Assembly (NCBI GenBank): GCA_032095175.1
Contig: DAMCZI010000084.1
Coordinates: 1 to 8,102 of the forward strand
Reading direction: 5' to 3'
Source: DAMCZI01 sp032095175
GTDB taxonomy: Bacteria; Bacillota; Clostridia; Clostridiales; Caloramatoraceae
Length of the DNA: 8,102 bases
A program made the translations under genes and the position numbers. Under the pieces are notes generated by a model, which saw nothing but the letters and a program-made list of their open reading frames with translations, ran no database searches and was not told the origin of the DNA. The number at the start of each line of letters is the position of its first letter. Position 1 is the stretch's first letter. This document shows, piece after piece, positions 1 to 6,207 of this stretch.

Positions 1-317
1 CCCTAGGAAGTATTACTGCAATAACCAACATGAATGGAGGAATAATAGACAGCAATAGATTCGCTCCTTATGGAGAACCCCTCGATCCAGTGGCAAAGAA
101 TGCAAGGCTGACAAACAGCCCTTATGGATTTACAGGAGAAATGCATGATATAGAGGGAAGGCTGTTGTACCTTAGAGCTAGGTATTATTCGCCGGAGATG
201 ATGAGGTTTATACAGCAGGATACGGTGTTTGGGGAGATAAAGGAACCATTGACAAGGAATTTGTATATCTATGGTAATGGGAATCCGTTGAAGTATGTGG
301 ATCCGAGTGGGCATGAA
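1..317 (+). repeat. RHS core repeat, copy A
   Basis: This stretch, ending at the DPSGHE codons, recurs at 5892-6207 in the same orientation with about 20 substitutions and one lost base. Most substitutions are synonymous third-position changes. The similarity stops exactly at the GCATGAA that encodes HE, which is the normal junction between RHS core and variable tip. The left edge of the repeat may lie outside the window. Confidence 0.93.
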
Positions 318-722
318 CCCCAAATAGGTACACCGCCTCCTCCTGAAAGCGGTTATGTGCCACCTAAAGGTGGATATGTTCAAGGAAAAACACCCTCTGG
401 TAAAAAAGGTTGGGTTGATAAGAACGGTAATGTTTGGGTTCCGGATCCTACTGATCATGGGGGTGAACATTGGGATGTTAATCGATCAGATGGAAAAGGG
501 TATGATAATGTATATCCTGATGGACATGTTCGCTCAGGTAAAGGTAAATCTCCAAATATTCCAAAGCCTAAGAAGGACAAAGACATTAACGTAACAAAAA
601 CTGTTGTTAAAACAGGAGTAGTAGTTGGAGGAGGATATGTAATTTATCGTGTAATAAGGTTTTTACCATCATTGCTTCCTCCATTATGGTGGACTATACC
701 AGGAAATGTTGTGTGTCCATGA
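3..722 (+). CDS. RHS-repeat protein, 3' end, with C-terminal toxin tip
   Basis: The reading frame is open from the left edge, so the gene starts upstream and only the last 239 codons are here. The first 105 residues are the RHS-associated core: LGSITAIT, APYGEPLD, YGFTGEMHD, the hallmark LLYLRARYYSPEMMRF, NLYIYGNGNPLKYVDPSGHE. In the family this core closes the RHS shell, and the polymorphic toxin begins just after DPSGH. The tip (codons from 318) is about 134 residues: a Pro/Gly-rich linker, then GKKGWVDKNGNVWVP, HGGEHWDV, GYDNVYPDGH, a Lys-rich stretch, and a hydrophobic end (VVVGGGYVIYRVIRFLP, then LLPPLWWTIPG). From memory the HGGxHWDV...NVYPDGH pattern and the PSLxPPLWxTIP ending match a tip often labelled polymorphic toxin type 37; activity is unproven. 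An internal ATG at 30 is not a plausible start. The likely immunity gene follows at 752. Confidence 0.9.
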   Translation, partial: LGSITAITNMNGGIIDSNRFAPYGEPLDPVAKNARLTNSPYGFTGEMHDIEGRLLYLRARYYSPEMMRFIQQDTVFGEIKEPLTRNLYIYGNGNPLKYVDPSGHEPQIGTPPPPESGYVPPKGGYVQGKTPSGKKGWVDKNGNVWVPDPTDHGGEHWDVNRSDGKGYDNVYPDGHVRSGKGKSPNIPKPKKDKDINVTKTVVKTGVVVGGGYVIYRVIRFLPSLLPPLWWTIPGNVVCP

Positions 723-751
723 TGTGCAAAAATTGGAGTGGAGGTTGTTTT

Positions 752-1675
752 GTGAAAGAAAAATTAGATTTATCTGAAAAAATCAATGAAACTGCATTAC
801 AGATGTTAATTGATTACAAACTTACAGAAGCGCAAGATATTTTTAGACAAAACGTTAAAAAAAATCCTTGTTTTATTACACTTAATAATCTAGGGGCGTT
901 TTATATTTGTGAAGGTATTATACAATCAAATGGAAGAAGGTATAATGCAAATAAATTAGGACTTAGATATCTAAAAAAAGCTGAAGCGTATAAAAAATCA
1001 GAACTTAATATCTTAGCAATTGCTAACGCTTATTTTAAAATGAAACAATACAAACAGGCTTGCAAATACTTTGAACAAGCATGCAAAATTAATAAAAATT
1101 ATGCAACACTAAACAACAATGGCATCACATTATATATGCAAGGCGAGTATAAGGAAGCTTCTGAGTACTTTCATATGGCGTTGGATTGTTGTGATAATAC
1201 TCATTACTCTGACATATACCCAATAAAATCAACAATATATTCATCGTATGCTTTTTCTGTACTACAATATGATAAAACTAGATGCTTGGATATCTTATAT
1301 CAAATACTTGATTCAAATATTGTTGATATAGAGATTGATGAATTTGTATTAGCTTATTTTTGTAACCACCTTAAGTTAGCAAAAGATATTTGCAAAGGGT
1401 TGTTAAATAATTGGAACATCGAATATTCAATTATGGCAATGATTTTTGACTGCTTGATTAAACAAGAAAACTATAATGAAGCCAAGGAATACCTAGTTAA
1501 TGCAATAAACAAATTAAAAGGCTTCGAATACGATACTGAAAAAGAAATTAATCGTATTAATAAAGCTTATTTTTCGAAAAACTACAGGGACAAAGCTATT
1601 ATGAGCTACCGTTTTGTTCCACCAATTATTGAACAATGTTTCTATTATGGTTGTAAAATCCATAATCATGATTAA
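752..1675 (+). CDS. TPR-repeat protein, probable immunity protein for the RHS tip upstream
   Basis: The predicted protein has 307 residues. I place the start at GTG 752 because GGAGG at 740-744 sits seven bases upstream; the frame is open from 686, but no ribosome binding site supports an earlier start. At least two tetratricopeptide-like repeats are visible at about residues 86-152 (AYFKMKQYKQACKYFEQACKI, then ITLYMQGEYKEASEYFHMALD), with a further one near residue 240 (ENYNEAKEYLVNAINKLK). No signal peptide or membrane segment is seen, so it should be cytoplasmic. It begins 29 bases after the RHS stop codon, the classic position of an immunity gene, and TPR-type immunity proteins are known in polymorphic toxin loci. 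The role is inferred from position; a TPR regulator is the alternative. Confidence 0.8.
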   Translation: MKEKLDLSEKINETALQMLIDYKLTEAQDIFRQNVKKNPCFITLNNLGAFYICEGIIQSNGRRYNANKLGLRYLKKAEAYKKSELNILAIANAYFKMKQYKQACKYFEQACKINKNYATLNNNGITLYMQGEYKEASEYFHMALDCCDNTHYSDIYPIKSTIYSSYAFSVLQYDKTRCLDILYQILDSNIVDIEIDEFVLAYFCNHLKLAKDICKGLLNNWNIEYSIMAMIFDCLIKQENYNEAKEYLVNAINKLKGFEYDTEKEINRINKAYFSKNYRDKAIMSYRFVPPIIEQCFYYGCKIHNHD

Positions 1676-1768
1676 TGGGAACAATTGTTAATGAAAGTGA
1701 ATAGATGAGGTTTAGTTATTATATAAACAAAAATAATATTTGATGAGAAAAAGGTGGCTATATTTGTA

Positions 1769-1821
1769 GGGACAGTTTCTACAAAATTAACCCAAAAGGT
1801 AAGTTTGGTAGAAACTGTCTT
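1769..1821. repeat. Long imperfect hairpin in the intergenic region
   Basis: The arms GACAGTTTCTAC (1771-1782) and GTAGAAACTGTC (1808-1819) are perfect inverted repeats, extended outward by two G-T pairs. Inside them the pairing continues with two mismatches down to a five-base CAAAA loop (1793-1797). The right arm is followed by TTTGATT, so it could act as a weak terminator for 752-1675. It is longer than a usual terminator and is followed at once by more hairpins, which suggests a small mobile-element relic instead. Confidence 0.75.
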
Positions 1822-1828
1822 TGATTAT

Positions 1829-1889
1829 GGGCTTTAGCCTGTTGAGCCCGAGTAGCGGGCGAAACAATAAACCACCTGCTATGCGGGTG
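1829..1889. other. Cluster of GC-rich hairpins, possible palindromic-element end or structured RNA
   Basis: Three pairings are visible. GGGCT (1829-1833) can pair with AGCCC (1845-1849). GCCCG (1846-1850) can pair with CGGGC (1856-1860) around AGTAG. CACCTGC (1873-1879) pairs with GCGGGTG (1883-1889) around a TAT triloop. The first two compete for the same bases, so they are alternative states or a pseudoknot. The block is clearly richer in G+C than its surroundings and has stop codons in the downstream reading frame up to 1870. Compact triloop hairpins are typical of the ends of IS200/IS605-type elements and of their guide-RNA scaffolds, but no transposase gene is present. The assignment is an inference. 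Confidence 0.5.
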
Positions 1890-1912
1890 AGGACCAAAAA
1901 GTTATACAAAAA

Positions 1913-2440
1913 AATCACCTTGATGGTGGAGGACGAGATGAAGTAGACATCAGATGTAATAGTGGAGCACCAGATAATCCGCTTAAAAAGTTTTTTAATT
2001 GGATTAAAAATGGGTTTAAAAGCTTGGTAGGTAAACCTAATCTTCCTACACCAAATGGATGTGAAATAAATTCTTCGACTAAGGTAGGATCTGAGTTTGA
2101 TAGAGATTTTACTGCACCTAAACTTTCAGTTAATAGACATGGGCAACTAACTAATGGTAAATATACTATTGATTCAAAAGGAATGGATCCTCATATAAGT
2201 GGAAAAACTTCAACAGGTAAAAGTCAGTTTTTATATGGAATAGATGCTGAAAAAGCAGTTTTAGATGCAGCAGCCTATGCTGATAAATTTAACCTTTGGA
2301 AAGGAAACAAGGCAAGGGTACCTGTTATGAATGGGCCTGTTGGTGTACATGGAGGAACAGGGGAATTAACATATTATATAAATATTTATAGAACTAATAC
2401 TGGTTATGTTCATGGAGCACCGGCTGGTCCAGTAAAATAG
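1913..2440 (+). CDS. Orphan RHS-type toxin tip 1, no RHS core and no clear start
   Basis: The frame is open from 1871, but sequence related to an RHS tip starts near 1913: NHLDGGGRDEV matches NNLDGGGGLENEV in the tip after the second RHS core (about 6221-6258). No ATG lies in frame; a TTG at 2024 has no ribosome binding site, so this is best read as a silent C-terminal module cut from its carrier. A linker (PLKKFFNWIKNGFKSLVGKP) leads into a compact domain of about 100 residues with GKYTIDSKGMDPHISG, GKSQFLYGIDAEKAVLDAAA, NGPVGVHGGTGELTYYINIY and VHGAP near the end. Conserved-looking His, Lys and Thr residues resemble small secreted nucleases (for example BECR-fold toxins), but I do not recognise the family with certainty. 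The partner at 2451 starts 10 bases after the stop. Confidence 0.72.
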   Translation, partial: NHLDGGGRDEVDIRCNSGAPDNPLKKFFNWIKNGFKSLVGKPNLPTPNGCEINSSTKVGSEFDRDFTAPKLSVNRHGQLTNGKYTIDSKGMDPHISGKTSTGKSQFLYGIDAEKAVLDAAAYADKFNLWKGNKARVPVMNGPVGVHGGTGELTYYINIYRTNTGYVHGAPAGPVK

Positions 2441-2450
2441 GAGGATAAAT

Positions 2451-2867
2451 ATGAAAAAAATTATAGAAGCAATACAAGACAATAGAAGTAAACCTTTAAA
2501 TAGTAAAATGCAGTTAAAATTGTTTATTAAAGATATATTAATTACAAACCCTAATATAGAGGTTGATTGGGATGAATGGTCAGGTGAGAAGTGGGCATCG
2601 TTGTTTATAAGAGGAGAAAAGTTTGCTATAATATGTGCTGAATTGCCTGTGGTGTTTATATTAAAAGAAAAGAAAGAACTAATTAAAAACATTAATTCTC
2701 TTTGTGAACATAACTATATAGAGATAAAAAGTTTTGTAGATAATATGTGGATGCTAGATAAAAATGAATTTGAGCAGAAAATACCACAATTGATATGGCA
2801 TGCAAGTGATGAAGCAATAAATGTAAATAAGTTTTCAACAGATGATTTTTGGTTTGCTACGATTTAG
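2451..2867 (+). CDS. Probable immunity protein for orphan tip 1
   Basis: The product has 138 residues, starting at ATG 2451 with a near-ideal AGGAGG at 2439-2444 that overlaps the end of the toxin-tip frame. There is no signal peptide or membrane segment, so it should be cytoplasmic. The protein opens with a Lys-rich helix, then shows IEVDWDEWSGEKWASLFIRG and FAIICAELPVVFIL, which read as beta strands, and ends with a helical part (MWMLDKNEFEQKIPQLIW). I do not recognise a named immunity family. The call rests on size, the 10-base gap and the excellent translation signal directly behind a toxin tip. An intact immunity gene next to a startless toxin fits selection to keep protection. Confidence 0.75.
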   Translation: MKKIIEAIQDNRSKPLNSKMQLKLFIKDILITNPNIEVDWDEWSGEKWASLFIRGEKFAIICAELPVVFILKEKKELIKNINSLCEHNYIEIKSFVDNMWMLDKNEFEQKIPQLIWHASDEAINVNKFSTDDFWFATI

Positions 2868-2885
2868 CTTTTTAATAATAATTAG

Positions 2886-3380
2886 TATAAATATGATCAA
2901 GTATATTCAAATGTTGGACAACAAGTACCGTCAAAGCTTCCTTTTATGCAATGTTTGGGGGAGCCTCTAAAATTGGTATGGATTATTTTGGGAATGATTA
3001 TAGATACATATTTACATATGTCGATGAAAACGATGTAATAGAAACATTAATAATTAATCCTACTAAAGAATATCTCGGAAATATTATGATGAAAATGTAG
3101 TGAGGTCGTTAGCAAAATACTTTTTTATTGAGGTTACAGAGTGTAAGTATTTAATTGATAGTGATATTGGTAGAAAAAAGTTTATAAAAAACTAAATGAT
3201 TTAATAGCAGATATACAAGGGACAATAATAAAGAAATATAAAGATTCAAAGAATAATAAGCTATACAAACAAACTATGATTGAGTATGTTAAAGGTGTGA
3301 AATATCTGAATAAAAATTTTAGTCAATCTAGAAAAAACCTTTTAAATATACTTAATGAGATTAGTAAGCATGCTGAATAG
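2886..3380 (+). pseudogene. Frameshifted gene, probable broken immunity gene
   Basis: Four consecutive segments in different frames join into one sensible protein. Frame 3 carries SNVGQQVPSKLPFMQCLGEPL (2904-2969). Frame 2 carries IGMDYFGNDYRYIFTYVDEN and VIETLIINPTKEYLGN (2972-3082). Frame 1 carries YYDENVVRSLAKYFFIEVTE and KYLIDSDIGRKKFIK (3082-3192). Frame 3 again carries LNDLIADIQGTIIKKYKDSK through ISKHAE to TAG 3378-3380. Each switch is explained by one lost base at or near an A-run (about 2968-2972, 3079-3082 and 3186-3191). No clear start codon is seen and the 5' end may be missing. The restored protein of about 165 residues is soluble, beta-rich first and helical later. I do not recognise the family. 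Its place in the array suggests an immunity gene that lost its toxin. The breaks could be real or assembly errors. Confidence 0.7.
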
Positions 3381-3406
3381 AATAGTTTATATGTAGGAGA
3401 AAGGAA

Positions 3407-3856
3407 ATGGATAAGAAAAACAATAAGTTGCTATGTATAATTTTATTTTTTCTTGTGATTCTATCATTACCTGGGTGTTCAAATGAGAAAATGTCAGAGT
3501 ATAAGGAATTCATGTATGAATTCTATGACTATTACTTTGAGGTAGCTGATAGCCTTGATTTATATGATATTACAAATATGATGGAGGGCTTACAATCATC
3601 AAAAAATCAAGATAACTTAAAAGCAATGGAAAAACTACTGAGTGATATTAAAGATAAAGTCCCAGAAAAAAGAGAAGAACACTATGGAGATATGTGTAAT
3701 TGGTACAATGCATTAGTAAATATAAGCAATGCATATGGTAAATGGGATAGTTTATCTACAGATGTACGAGGAGATTTAGAATTAGAGATGACAAAGATGT
3801 CAATGAGACAAACTAATTGGCATGATAAAGATTCTGGTATCGGATGGGAGTGGTAG
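3407..3856 (+). CDS. Small lipoprotein of unknown function
   Basis: The predicted protein has 149 residues. ATG 3407 follows AGGAG at 3395-3399 with a seven-base gap. The N-terminus is a lipoprotein signal: MDKKNNK, a hydrophobic core IILFFLVILSL, then the lipobox LPGC with the acylated Cys at residue 24. The mature part is acidic, rich in aromatic residues (EFMYEFYDYYFEVADSLDLY) and mostly helical, ending in GIGWEW. It should be anchored on the outer face of the cytoplasmic membrane. It is followed one base later by a membrane-protein gene, so the two are very likely co-translated. An extracytoplasmic immunity or accessory role is an inference from the locus; I do not recognise the family. 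Confidence 0.8.
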   Translation: MDKKNNKLLCIILFFLVILSLPGCSNEKMSEYKEFMYEFYDYYFEVADSLDLYDITNMMEGLQSSKNQDNLKAMEKLLSDIKDKVPEKREEHYGDMCNWYNALVNISNAYGKWDSLSTDVRGDLELEMTKMSMRQTNWHDKDSGIGWEW

Positions 3857-3857
3857 T

Positions 3858-4319
3858 GTGAAAAAGAAAATAATAACTAAGTGGGGAACTGGTTTGTTGC
3901 TGCTAATTTGGACAACCTACATCCTGTGGGCAGAAATTGAGACAAGAGCGGCTGAAGTAGGTTTGGTAGGGTATATATTGATGTTAGCATTGTATGCTTT
4001 AATTGTTATAGCAATATATCTAATATTCTGCCGTACTGTTTCAGAAAAGCATATAATAGTTCCAACTATATCATCATTGCTATATAGCTTAATAATAATG
4101 TATAGATGTGCCCCTTTTTCTAATGGATATTCTATAGAAGTAGGCATATTTGCAGTATTAGCACCATTAATTTCAGGTTTTATAAGCTATATATATTTAA
4201 AAACACAAAAAAATATTGAGACATCTTTGATTAGGAGTATAGGAATTTCTGTTTTTCAGGGGCTAATAGTCTTATTTGTTATATTTCTAGCAAGATTTAT
4301 AATCATGTTCTTTATATAA
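3858..4319 (+). CDS. Multi-spanning membrane protein, partner of the upstream lipoprotein
   Basis: I choose GTG 3858, giving 153 residues, because GGGAG at 3846-3850 sits seven bases upstream and the start is one base after the previous stop; an in-frame ATG at 3822 lies inside the lipoprotein gene and lacks a ribosome binding site. After a basic start (VKKKIITKW), about five hydrophobic segments are visible: GLLLLIWTTYILW, VGYILMLALYALIVIAIYLI, VPTISSLLYSLIIMY, GIFAVLAPLISGFISYIYL and VFQGLIVLFVIFLARFIIMF. No enzymatic motif is seen. Together with 3407-3856 it forms a two-gene unit closed by the terminator at 4354. It could be a membrane immunity component against a pore-forming or wall-acting toxin, but that is only inferred from the neighbourhood. 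Confidence 0.78.
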   Translation: MKKKIITKWGTGLLLLIWTTYILWAEIETRAAEVGLVGYILMLALYALIVIAIYLIFCRTVSEKHIIVPTISSLLYSLIIMYRCAPFSNGYSIEVGIFAVLAPLISGFISYIYLKTQKNIETSLIRSIGISVFQGLIVLFVIFLARFIIMFFI

Positions 4320-4353
4320 AAATGACTAAAATTATATAAATAATAAGCTTTTG

Positions 4354-4384
4354 AAGGGGTTACTGCAAAAAACGGTAACCCCTT
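4354..4384 (+). terminator. Rho-independent terminator after the membrane protein gene
   Basis: A perfect 10-base-pair stem, AAGGGGTTAC (4354-4363) with GTAACCCCTT (4375-4384), closes an 11-base A-rich loop and is followed by a short T stretch. It lies 35 bases beyond the stop of the membrane protein and ends the unit that includes 3407-4319. Confidence 0.88.
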
Positions 4385-4408
4385 TACATACACATAAATG
4401 ATAATTAG

Positions 4409-4813
4409 GATGGTTTTGCAAATAATCTTGCAAAAATAATAAACCTATTTGAACAAAATGTAGACTATATCTACGATTGGGATAGCAATATGGGAATAAT
4501 TCTAGATGTACTAGGTAATATAGGTGCAGTAACTGATGCAAGAAATGGTGGTATTTTTAATGCAGTGAAAACAGGTGCGCAACTTCTCCTTGCAAGAAGT
4601 AATGGGATGTCCAATGATTTAACTGGTATCGCTGAGCCATTGCTTATAGTTGAATCAGGTTATTTTGCTTTATCTCAAATGACGATATTAGCCACAGGTA
4701 TAGAGATATTTGAGGTGAAAAATGTCGTTTATTTATACTTATCTGGAGTACTTGAAAGTACAGTTAATATTTTTAGTACAAATAGGAGTGGAGTAAATGG
4801 CAAATACCTTTGA
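4409..4813 (+). CDS. Orphan toxin-tip-like ORF 2, startless, overlapping its putative immunity gene
   Basis: The frame opens directly after a TAG at 4406-4408 and runs 134 codons. The most likely reading is a 5'-truncated C-terminal module starting within DGFANNLAKIINLFEQN; ATG 4490 in the same frame gives 107 residues but has no clear ribosome binding site. Visible stretches are VLGNIGAVTDARNGGIFNAV, KTGAQLLLARSNGMSNDLTG, EPLLIVESGYFALSQMTILA and IEIFEVKNVVYLYLSGV. No nuclease motif is evident and I cannot name a family. Its 3' end overlaps the next gene by 17 bases, so translation of the two would be coupled if the ORF were attached to an RHS core. The position, between a terminator and an immunity-like gene, is the main evidence that this is a toxin tip. 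Confidence 0.55.
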   Translation, partial: DGFANNLAKIINLFEQNVDYIYDWDSNMGIILDVLGNIGAVTDARNGGIFNAVKTGAQLLLARSNGMSNDLTGIAEPLLIVESGYFALSQMTILATGIEIFEVKNVVYLYLSGVLESTVNIFSTNRSGVNGKYL

Positions 4814-5621
4814 TCTAGTTGATTTAACTATTATGAGTTTAAAGGATTTTCAAGATGATGAACTTGCAGAAAGTGTTATAAAAAAGATAAATGAATATGG
4901 GAAGGATTTTATTCCTAATGTATATGGTATATATCAACCACTAAAAAATAAATATGATTCTGATAATATCCATAATGTTGTTCAATTTTGGATGAATGAA
5001 GATAATAATAAAAATAGCATGCAGAATTTTTATGCCTCTGGCCAGTTGTTGATGGAGAAAAAAAGAGGACATAAAGTGAGTTATCAAATGCGATGGGAAA
5101 AAGACAACCAAACAAGATTTAATTTCTTCAACTTATCAGTTGACATTATATATCTTAAGAATGATATAGGATTTCAAAAATTTATGAATCTATGTAATGA
5201 TTTGATACTATTGCTTGAACCTGTACATGGAGAGATTGTAAATTTATCTTTTCCGGGGTGGGAAGAACCTAAAGATTTAACAGTTAGACATCCAGAAATT
5301 AATTGGGTGGTTTTATTTGGTAGGTCATATATTGATTTGTTTGGTAAAGAAAAACTATTGAGTACACCTTGCCATAGTGTTCGGATTATTGGTGATAGTG
5401 TAATAGCCCTGCAATTAACTGAGCATTTATTTGAACCAATACCATCCTGTGTAAGAATGGCTGTTAAAAAGCACTTAGGTGAAGATGCTTTTGTTGATGA
5501 AGGTAAATCATATAGGTCATATAGTAAAGGGAAAGTTCCTAAGTTTGATTTTTCTGGTATTCTATTTGATAAGAGAAACCCAATTGTTGAACCTGCGATT
5601 AGAATTAAGCAAAAAGATTAA
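4797..5621 (+). CDS. Immunity protein, Imm52/DUF3396-like
   Basis: The product has 274 residues and starts at ATG 4797, with AGGAG at 4784-4788. The central and C-terminal parts show ASGQLLMEKKRGHKVSYQMRW, FNFFNLSVDIIYL, then INWVVLFGRSYIDLFGKEKL, STPCHSVRIIGDSVIALQLTE and VRMAVKKHLGEDAFVDEG, ending near FDFSGILFDK. The order Trp-x-x-x-Phe-Gly-x-x-Tyr-x-x-x-x-Gly followed by a beta strand and LQLTE recalls, from memory, the Imm52/DUF3396 group of polymorphic-toxin and type VI immunity proteins. No signal peptide or membrane segment is seen, so it should act in the cytoplasm. The gene is followed four bases later by a terminator, so each module appears transcriptionally closed. The family call should be treated as likely rather than certain. 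Confidence 0.75.
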   Translation: MANTFDLVDLTIMSLKDFQDDELAESVIKKINEYGKDFIPNVYGIYQPLKNKYDSDNIHNVVQFWMNEDNNKNSMQNFYASGQLLMEKKRGHKVSYQMRWEKDNQTRFNFFNLSVDIIYLKNDIGFQKFMNLCNDLILLLEPVHGEIVNLSFPGWEEPKDLTVRHPEINWVVLFGRSYIDLFGKEKLLSTPCHSVRIIGDSVIALQLTEHLFEPIPSCVRMAVKKHLGEDAFVDEGKSYRSYSKGKVPKFDFSGILFDKRNPIVEPAIRIKQKD

Positions 5622-5624
5622 AAT

Positions 5625-5659
5625 AGAGGGTAACGCTGTTTCAATTGATGTGACCCTCT
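5625..5659 (+). terminator. Terminator-like hairpin after the Imm52-like gene
   Basis: AGAGGGTAAC (5625-5634) pairs with GTGACCCTCT (5650-5659) in a stem with one A-G mismatch and a 15-base loop, followed by TTAATTAT. It starts four bases after the stop codon. The T stretch is short, so termination may be partial. Confidence 0.72.
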
Positions 5660-5686
5660 TAATTATCATTATATTAGAAAAGTGTG

Positions 5687-6207
5687 TATAACGAAATGAA
5701 CTTTGTAAGCACCGTTGAGGATATTGATGGTAACTAAGGTGGCAGAACCAGGAGGCTATGGGGAAAACTATGAATATGATAAAATGCACAGACTACTTTC
5801 ACAAACAGATGCACAGGGAAATATAACAAAGTATAACTATAATGCACTAACAGACTTGTTTCTGTACAAGACCTTACAAACAAATAAGATGCCCTAGGAA
5901 GTATTACTGCAATAACCAACATGAATGGAGGAATAATAGACAGCAACAGATTCGCTCCTTATGGAGAACCCCTTGATCCAATGGCAAAGAATGCAAGGCT
6001 GACAAACAGTCCTTATGATTTACGGGGGAGATGCATGATATAGAGGGAAGGCTGTTGTACCTTAGAGCAAGGTATTATTCTCCTGAGATGATGAGGTTTA
6101 TACAGCAGGATACGGTGTTTGGGGAGATAAAGGAACCACTTAGTAGGAATCTTTATATTTATGGTAATGGGAATCCTTTGAAGTATGTTGATCCGAGTGG
6201 GCATGAA
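5687..6207 (+). pseudogene. Decayed RHS fragment: YD repeats joined to RHS core
   Basis: This is RHS sequence without a start codon, spread over several frames. 5687-5734 (YNEMNFVSTVEDIDGN) and 5730-5857 (VTKVAEPGGYGENYEYDKMH, then LLSQTDAQGNITKYNYNALT) are YD repeats. The break between them at about 5732 fits a five-base loss between GTAA repeats. At 5888 the sequence jumps to DALGSITAIT, the start of the C-terminal core; the YHYD part usually found before it is missing and a TAA stands at 5885, so an internal deletion has joined distant parts. One G is lost at about 6017 (TATGGATTT in copy A, TATGATTT here), which moves TGEMHD onward into another frame. It cannot encode a working RHS shell but still provides over 300 bases of homology to copy A. 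Confidence 0.9.
5892..6207 (+). repeat. RHS core repeat, copy B
   Basis: This is the direct repeat of 1-317. It carries about 20 differences, mostly silent (for example CTC/CTT, CCG/CCT, GTG/GTT), a few amino-acid changes (V to M in LDPM, LT to LS in EPLSRN) and one missing G near 6017. Both copies continue into completely different sequence right after the HE codons. Confidence 0.93.

Noticed and set aside
3..470. Long minus-strand ORF over the RHS core
   Set aside because: It mirrors the plus-strand RHS coding sequence, and a similar shadow appears over copy B (6013-6204). It has no ribosome binding site and a composition typical of a shadow frame.
355..594. Plus-strand 79-codon ORF in another frame
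   Set aside because: It lies wholly inside the RHS tip and has a low-complexity, Met/Ile-rich product with no translation signal.
1680..1689. Palindrome AACAATTGTT after the TPR gene
   Set aside because: Short, AT-rich and without flanking symmetry; not distinguishable from chance.
1769..1912. A complete insertion sequence with transposase
   Set aside because: Only hairpins are present; no ORF in this region encodes a transposase or TnpB-like protein, so at most a non-autonomous element or relic can be claimed.
5139..5172. TTGACA with a downstream AT-rich hexamer, promoter-like
   Set aside because: It lies inside the Imm52-like coding sequence and chance matches are expected in AT-rich DNA; no gene start follows at a suitable distance.
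5562..5946. Minus-strand ORFs of 70-75 codons across the terminator and RHS fragment
   Set aside because: They are antisense to recognisable RHS or immunity coding sequence and have no start signal.
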